This document shows positions 55,241-59,889 of a stretch of 59,889 bases of DNA, in pieces. A program made the position numbers and the translations under genes. The stretch spans positions 1 through 59,889 of the forward strand of contig NZ_JAEQNC010000021.1 in the NCBI RefSeq assembly GCF_016722925.1. The letters are read 5' to 3'. This DNA is from Phytoamicus setariae (lineage in GTDB: Bacteria > Pseudomonadota > Alphaproteobacteria > Rhizobiales > Rhizobiaceae). Under the pieces are notes generated by a model, which worked only from the letters and a program-made list of their open reading frames with translations, was not told the origin of the DNA and did no database searches. Within the stretch, counting starts at the first letter, position 1. Each line of letters opens with the position of its first letter.

Positions 55241-56977
55241 ATGTCCGAAGAACGGGCCCAGCGCCGTCTTGCCGCCATATTGGCTGCCGACGTGGTGGGC
55301 TACAGTCGACTTCTGGACCAGGACGAGCAAGGAACATTGGCCGCGTTAAGGGGGCGGCGAAAGGAGATCCTCGAACCACTGGTCCGCGACCGCCAAGGCC
55401 GTGTCGTAAAAGTGATGGGTGATGGTGTTCTTGTGGAGTTCGGAAGTGCTGTGAACGCTGTGTTATGCGCCGTCGAACTCCAGAAGCGGATGGCGGCCGC
55501 CAACGAGGGTATGCCTGCCGACCGGCAAATCGACCTTCATATCGGCATAAATCTGGGCGACGTCGTTGTCGAGGCCGGCGATCTGTTCGGCGATGGCGTC
55601 GTTGTCGCCGTGCGACTTCAGGCGATGGCCGGGGCAGGAGATATCTGTGTCTCCGGCGCCATCTACGACCAGGTCAAGCGGAAGCTTGATTGCGGCTTCG
55701 ACGAACTTGGTCCGCAATCGATCAAGAACGTCGCTGAACCGGTGTCCGTCTACCGGATTCGGTTGTCGACCGCACCGGAAGATGGCGTGCCGGCGGACAA
55801 AGCGCCGCTGCCGCTCCCCACCAAGCCCTCCATCGCCGTCCTCCCATTTACGAACATGAGCAACGATCCGGAGCAGGAGGCATTTGTCGATGGCCTCACC
55901 GAAGACCTGATCACGGATCTGTCGAGAACCAGTGAGTTGTTCGTCATCGCCAGCAACTCGGCATTTGCCTACAAGGGCAGGCACATGGATGTGCGTCGCA
56001 TCGCGCGCGAGCTAGGAGTGCGCCATCTTCTTGAAGGGAGTGCACGGCGGGCAACGGGACGGGTGCGCATAAATGCCCAACTGATCGACGCGATCGCAGG
56101 TGACCATCTTTGGGCCGAACGATTCGACCGGAGCCTTGAAGATATCTTCGCTGTTCAGGACGAGGTGACCGGCAAAATTGTCGAAGCTCTGGTGGGCCGC
56201 CTGATCGCCGCGCCGGCGCGCAACAGACCAAGCAACCTGGAAGCCTATGACCTCTGTGTGCGCGCGCGGGCCCTTGGCCTGCAAACGGCGCTCACCGCGA
56301 AAGAAGCCATTTTCCTGCTGAACCGGGCAATCGCGCTCGATCCGGAATACGCGGAGGCGCACCGTTGGCTGGCACTGAACCTCTGGCTGGGCTGGGAGTT
56401 CTGGGACGAACCGATGGATCCCAACCGCGCAAAAGCCCTTGCCGAAGCACAGCGCGCGGTCGAACTCGACCCGAACGATGCAGGGAATCGCTGGGTATTG
56501 GGCGTAATATTGGGCCACGAGAGCCGCTGGGCGGATTCGGATGCCGAATTCAACGCCGCCCACAAGCTGGACCCCAACCACGCCGACGCATGGGCGATGC
56601 AGGCTGAACTGACGACGGAAAACGGGCGGCCTGCGGAAGCCATTGAGCAGGTGCGGAAGGCGCTCCGGCTCAATCCTCACCCGCCCGGTTGGTATTACTG
56701 GATGTTGGGCCAGGCTCAATATTCCATCGGCGACTACAAATCAGCGGTCCAAACGCTGCGCAGGCCCGAAACTTATCGCACGACTTCACGACGCCTGCTG
56801 GCAGCGAGTCTGGCGCAGCTTGGCCGCTTGGATGAGGCGCGCTGGGAGGCGAAAATGTTCATGATAAGCAACCCGCACTTCACCATCCGGCACTGGTCGG
56901 CATCGCAGCCTTTCCCGGCGGAAGACGTGCGCCAGCATATCGTGGCTGGCTATCGCCTAGCGGGGCTTCCGGAATGA
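55241..56977 (+). CDS. Class III nucleotide cyclase-TPR protein with an altered catalytic residue
   Basis: The protein has 578 residues. The cyclase domain (about 8-175) has metal Asp17 (AADVVGYS), Lys57 and Asp61 (VVKVMGDG). In the motif GDGVNxAARLE the Asn is Val122 here (GDGVVVAVRLQ), while Arg126 is kept. This Asn normally helps stabilise the transition state, so activity may be reduced. A TolB-like/FlgO-type region follows (PSIAVLPFTNMSNDPEQE...LEGSARR...DHLWAERFDR), then TPR repeats (about 340-540). The protein is cytosolic by sequence. It is convergent with a second cyclase of the same design. Confidence 0.9.
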   Translation: MSEERAQRRLAAILAADVVGYSRLLDQDEQGTLAALRGRRKEILEPLVRDRQGRVVKVMGDGVLVEFGSAVNAVLCAVELQKRMAAANEGMPADRQIDLHIGINLGDVVVEAGDLFGDGVVVAVRLQAMAGAGDICVSGAIYDQVKRKLDCGFDELGPQSIKNVAEPVSVYRIRLSTAPEDGVPADKAPLPLPTKPSIAVLPFTNMSNDPEQEAFVDGLTEDLITDLSRTSELFVIASNSAFAYKGRHMDVRRIARELGVRHLLEGSARRATGRVRINAQLIDAIAGDHLWAERFDRSLEDIFAVQDEVTGKIVEALVGRLIAAPARNRPSNLEAYDLCVRARALGLQTALTAKEAIFLLNRAIALDPEYAEAHRWLALNLWLGWEFWDEPMDPNRAKALAEAQRAVELDPNDAGNRWVLGVILGHESRWADSDAEFNAAHKLDPNHADAWAMQAELTTENGRPAEAIEQVRKALRLNPHPPGWYYWMLGQAQYSIGDYKSAVQTLRRPETYRTTSRRLLAASLAQLGRLDEARWEAKMFMISNPHFTIRHWSASQPFPAEDVRQHIVAGYRLAGLPE

Positions 56978-57238
56978 ACCGCGTTTGGCGAGTCTCCCGA
57001 AGCCCGAAGCCGTTCGCCTGTACTTCCGCTCCATGCTCGAGTCGTCCCAATCTACCTTGGCGAGTGGCCGCTCTCCACCCCAGCGCGGATGTCGAGACGG
57101 CCCGAGCCCGGCGTCTGCTTTCGGAGATTCGGCATAGCCCCCGGATCGGCTGACTAGCGGGCGCTAAGCGGTCGTTCTTTGGAATTGAGAAAGCTAAATC
57201 GACGCGTGCAGCCTCACTATGAGCGGGACTGCACGCGC
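56978..57238. other. Intergenic stretch without supported genes
   Basis: I see no gene or clear terminator here. The region lies between the first cyclase gene and the integrase relic. Confidence 0.4.
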
Positions 57239-57345
57239 TCATATCTCAGTGTGCTCCGTGCGTTCCAGTGCATCCTCAATGTCCACGCCAAGATACTTCA
57301 CGCCTGCCTCGCGGGATATATTCGAGCCGTGTGAGGATCAGGCTC
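57239..57345 (-). pseudogene. Integrase C-terminal relic
   Basis: On the minus strand the sequence reads HGSNISREAGVKYLGVDIEDALERTEHTEI then stop. It aligns with the end of the intact integrase at 46285 (GHTKIENTVRYLGVDIEDALGLAEHIEI). Further upstream an in-frame stop and frame breaks appear. Only the region around the catalytic Tyr remains, and the Tyr itself is present (KYLG). It is a leftover of a second copy in the same orientation about 11 kb away. Confidence 0.8.
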
Positions 57346-57439
57346 CCGAGTAACATTGTGATGCATGGTCCACGTCGGATTGGCCTAGCTCATCTAGCCT
57401 ACGGAATGCTTAGATAAACAGTCGAGCCCGTTTCGATGG

Positions 57440-59299
57440 CTAATCGATCAGTTCCAGCAGTTTCGCATAGCGTGGATGGCTTCGGATGGGATCAAAATCC
57501 GAATCGTTCTTGAACCAGGATTTCATATGAGGCCCAACCTTTTGCAGGTAGGGTTCCAGCAGGTCGATGGCGCGATCGGGCTCGCCTAGAAGCGAATAGA
57601 CGCAGGCAACGTTGTACAGGGCATTGTTGTCGTCGGCATCGATCGCCAGAGCGCGATCTGCCCATTCCTTGGCCCGCTCATGCTGGCCAAGAGCAATGAG
57701 GGCGATGGCACCGAGTTGGGCGGGATCAGAATTTTCGGGATGCTGCCTGAGGGCGCGTTGCGCTCGCTCGAGCCCCACGGCGGCCAGCTTGGCCTCCTCG
57801 TCGTGTCGACCGAGCGAGTGCAAGGCGTTCATGACCAGGAGCGGCGACCGGTAGTCGTCGGGGTTGATGTCGGTGCAGCGTTCGTAGAGTTCTACCGCTT
57901 TTTCAAGATCGCCTTCTGCGAACGAGTGTCGGGCATAGAAGTAATGGCCTTCATAGGAATTGGGATCCAGCGCAATTGCGCGTTCGAATTCGGCGACTGC
58001 GTCGCCGTGCCGGCCGTTTGTCGACAGCGCAAGGCCGTGCGAGGCATGTGCCTCGGCGAGGCTGGGATCAAGCGCCAGCGCCTTGGCGCAGGTCGCCAAC
58101 AACGCCTCGAGCGAGATTTCCGCACCGTGCCAGGCATGCAGGGCCGAATCGCAATCGGCGATCCCGGCATAGGCGCGCGCATAGTTGGGATCGAGATTAG
58201 TCGCCCTGGCGAAGAGGCGTCGCGCCAGTTGCAGCGATCCTTTGGTGCGCGTGTGGAAAAACTCGCGGCCTCTGAGATAGTTGGTATAGGCTTCGACATT
58301 CGCGGTCGGCGCCTGTCCAATCGCCTTCTTCTCTTCCGGCAGCAGTTTTACCTTGAGTTGCTCGACGATTGTGTGCGTGATTTCGTCCTGGATCGCAAAG
58401 ATGTCGGTTAGGTCGCGGTCGTAGCGATCGGCCCAGAGGTGCGTTCCATCCGTGCCGTCGATAAGCTGCGCGGTGATCCGCACGCGTTGTCCGGCTTTGC
58501 GCACACTTCCTTCAAGTACAGTAGCGACATGGAAACGCCGGCATACGTCCTGTATGTCGACCAACTTGCCCTTGTAAGTGAACGCGGAGTTGCGGGCGAT
58601 AACCGAGAGCCCGGAAATCTTCGACAGGTCCGTGATGATGTCCTCCGTAATGCCGTCGGAGAAATATTCCTGCTCCGGATCGCCACTCATGTTGTCGAAG
58701 GGCAGCACGGCGATCGAAGGCTTTTCCTTTGCCAGCGCTGCCTTGGGTGCCGCGCCGGTTGCTACGCCTTGCGCCGGAGCGCGCCGGAAGAGGTCAATAT
58801 TATAGACCCGCACTGGCCGGTCGATGTTCTTCAGCGCCTGCTCGCCCCTGTCCTCGAAGGCGAGGTCGAGCCGGTTGCCGACATTGTCGCGAACGGCGCC
58901 GGACACGGCTACACCGCCCGGCTGGGCAATGCTCTCGATGCGCGCGGCAATGTTGACACCGTCGCCGTAGATGTCGTTGTCCTCGAAGATGATGTCGCCG
59001 AGATGAATGCCGATGCGAAATTCGATTCGGCGGTCATCCGGCACGTCGACGTTGCGCTCGCGCATTCTGCGCTGAATGTCGGCGGCGCAGGCGACTGCAT
59101 TCACCACGCTCGGGAATTCGACCAGCATGCCGTCGCCGGTGACCTTGACGATGCGCCCCTGATGCTCGTCGATCTTAGCGTCCGCCATCTCGCGCCGGTG
59201 CGACCTCAGCGCTGCGAGTGTCCCCGCCTCGTCGAGGCCCATAAGGCGGCTGTAACCGACGACGTCGGCGGCCAATATTGCGATCAGGCGGCGTTCCAT
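57440..59299 (-). CDS. Class III nucleotide cyclase-TPR protein
   Basis: This 619-residue protein has a cyclase domain (about 3-170) with metal Asp12 (AADVVGYS), Lys and Asp in IVKVTGDGMLVEF, and the intact YGDGVNIAARIE with catalytic Asn and Arg. A TolB-like region follows (PSIAVLPFDNMSGDPEQEYFSDGITED...VLEGSVRK...THLWADRYDRD), then about seven TPR-like repeats to the C terminus (AHASHGLALSTNGRHGDAVAEFERAIALDPN). It is a predicted soluble adenylate or guanylate cyclase. Such proteins are very numerous in rhizobia. The start ATG 59299 has no strong ribosome-binding site. Confidence 0.92.
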   Translation of the reverse strand: MERRLIAILAADVVGYSRLMGLDEAGTLAALRSHRREMADAKIDEHQGRIVKVTGDGMLVEFPSVVNAVACAADIQRRMRERNVDVPDDRRIEFRIGIHLGDIIFEDNDIYGDGVNIAARIESIAQPGGVAVSGAVRDNVGNRLDLAFEDRGEQALKNIDRPVRVYNIDLFRRAPAQGVATGAAPKAALAKEKPSIAVLPFDNMSGDPEQEYFSDGITEDIITDLSKISGLSVIARNSAFTYKGKLVDIQDVCRRFHVATVLEGSVRKAGQRVRITAQLIDGTDGTHLWADRYDRDLTDIFAIQDEITHTIVEQLKVKLLPEEKKAIGQAPTANVEAYTNYLRGREFFHTRTKGSLQLARRLFARATNLDPNYARAYAGIADCDSALHAWHGAEISLEALLATCAKALALDPSLAEAHASHGLALSTNGRHGDAVAEFERAIALDPNSYEGHYFYARHSFAEGDLEKAVELYERCTDINPDDYRSPLLVMNALHSLGRHDEEAKLAAVGLERAQRALRQHPENSDPAQLGAIALIALGQHERAKEWADRALAIDADDNNALYNVACVYSLLGEPDRAIDLLEPYLQKVGPHMKSWFKNDSDFDPIRSHPRYAKLLELID

Positions 59300-59871
59300 G
59301 ATTGGCGGGGCTACTGACTCCGGAACCGTATCTTAGCAGTTTTCTATGTTGAAAATTCACTTTTTTCGTCGGCCAACAGTCGCCCGGCTGCATGGCAGCT
59401 TCCGTGGCGCGACTGGAGGACGGCGAGGATCGACAGAGACCAATCGCCATAACTGCCGACAGGGCAAACCAAATACCCCTCAGCAGCAGGCCCACGTCCG
59501 CCCCAGCGGCTAATTCATAGTGTCCTCGACCGCCGTGACTGTGCAACAGCGACCTTAACACCCGATCGTGCGCTACAGTTGAATTTCGCGGTGTTCCTTG
59601 AGACGGCACATCCAGAAGCCATTGCGTCCGCTTTCGGAGCTCGGCAAAACTGACTTTAACGTCCAAGATGGGGGCGCGAAAGAGACGCGGGCCTATTGCA
59701 GCATTCAGGCCCATCGCTTCCGTTCGAGGTCGATCCGAGGAACGTGCGGTATGTGCTAGAATGCGGCCGAAGGCGGAACGCGACAGACGCACTGCGAGGG
59801 GCGGTGTGATCGAACCGGAATTCGCGCGACCGAGTGCCAAAGTTGTGCTCTTGGAAGAGGAGACGAGGACG
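59300..59871. other. Region without supported genes
   Basis: Open frames exist on both strands but show no domain, no good start and no coding character I trust. The promoter of the 57440-59299 cyclase gene should lie just above 59300. Confidence 0.4.
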
Positions 59872-59889
59872 ATGCCGACACCAGAGCAA
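59872..59889 (+). CDS. Possible gene start at the right edge
   Basis: ATG at 59872 (MPTPEQ) follows a purine-rich GAGGAGACGAGGACG that would serve as a ribosome-binding site. Only six codons are inside the window, so nothing can be said about the product. Confidence 0.3.

Overview
The window looks like about 60 kb of an accessory replicon or genomic island from a rhizobium-like alphaproteobacterium. The pointers are high-GC codon use, an alternative complex I cluster with rhizobial features, a Rhizobiales-type GAGCATGATG...CATCATGCTC palindrome, several periplasmic binding proteins, TPR-linked class III cyclases and many decayed IS pieces. I see no rRNA, tRNA or CRISPR array.

Layout. (1) 1-7.8 kb, minus strand: a LacI-controlled catabolic operon. 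It runs LacI regulator, amino-acid-type binding protein, long permease, GH1 beta-glycosidase, short-chain dehydrogenase, then a three-domain kinase/M23/class III aminotransferase fusion cut by the left edge. A striking double operator lies in front of the regulator. (2) 8.2-24.8 kb: a complete complex I gene set. nuoJ, K, an MrpD-like subunit, a small membrane protein, a NuoL-like subunit, M, N, A, B, C, D, E, F and G are on the plus strand; H, I and a CBS-domain gene are on the minus strand, converging on nuoG. With four antiporter-like subunits instead of three, this is a modified complex I. (3) 24.8-26.5 kb: a gene-poor stretch with a degenerate 21-bp tandem repeat and two diverged copies of a ~220-bp element that share a hairpin. 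(4) 26.5-29.5 kb: a hypothetical gene, then a ParB-domain DNA methyltransferase overlapping a DUF5681 gene, with a CtrA-like box upstream. (5) 29.5-44.2 kb, minus strand: an RTX locus made of an HlyC-type acyltransferase, two Imm11-like (DUF1629) immunity genes and a 4184-residue RTX protein. The RTX protein starts with an AHH/HNH-like nuclease motif and ends with a type I secretion signal. The first ~165 residues and the adjacent immunity gene are far more AT-rich than the rest, which suggests a swapped toxin-immunity cassette. (6) 44.2-47.3 kb: IS110 relic, SnoaL-like protein, tyrosine recombinase and a gene fragment. (7) 47.3-55 kb: a signalling cluster with a TorS-like hybrid kinase, an Hpt protein, a response-regulator/EamA-transporter fusion and three related periplasmic binding proteins. 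(8) 55-59.9 kb: two convergent cyclase-TPR proteins with an integrase relic between them, and a possible gene start at the right edge.

How the parts may work together. The left operon reads as uptake and breakdown of a glycosylated amino compound: import, deglycosylation, phosphorylation, then PLP-dependent elimination. The RTX locus reads as a type I-secreted polymorphic toxin with its warhead at the N terminus, opposite to the export signal. The signalling cluster reads as a phosphorelay whose periplasmic binding proteins probably act as sensors rather than transport parts, because no ABC permease or ATPase accompanies them.
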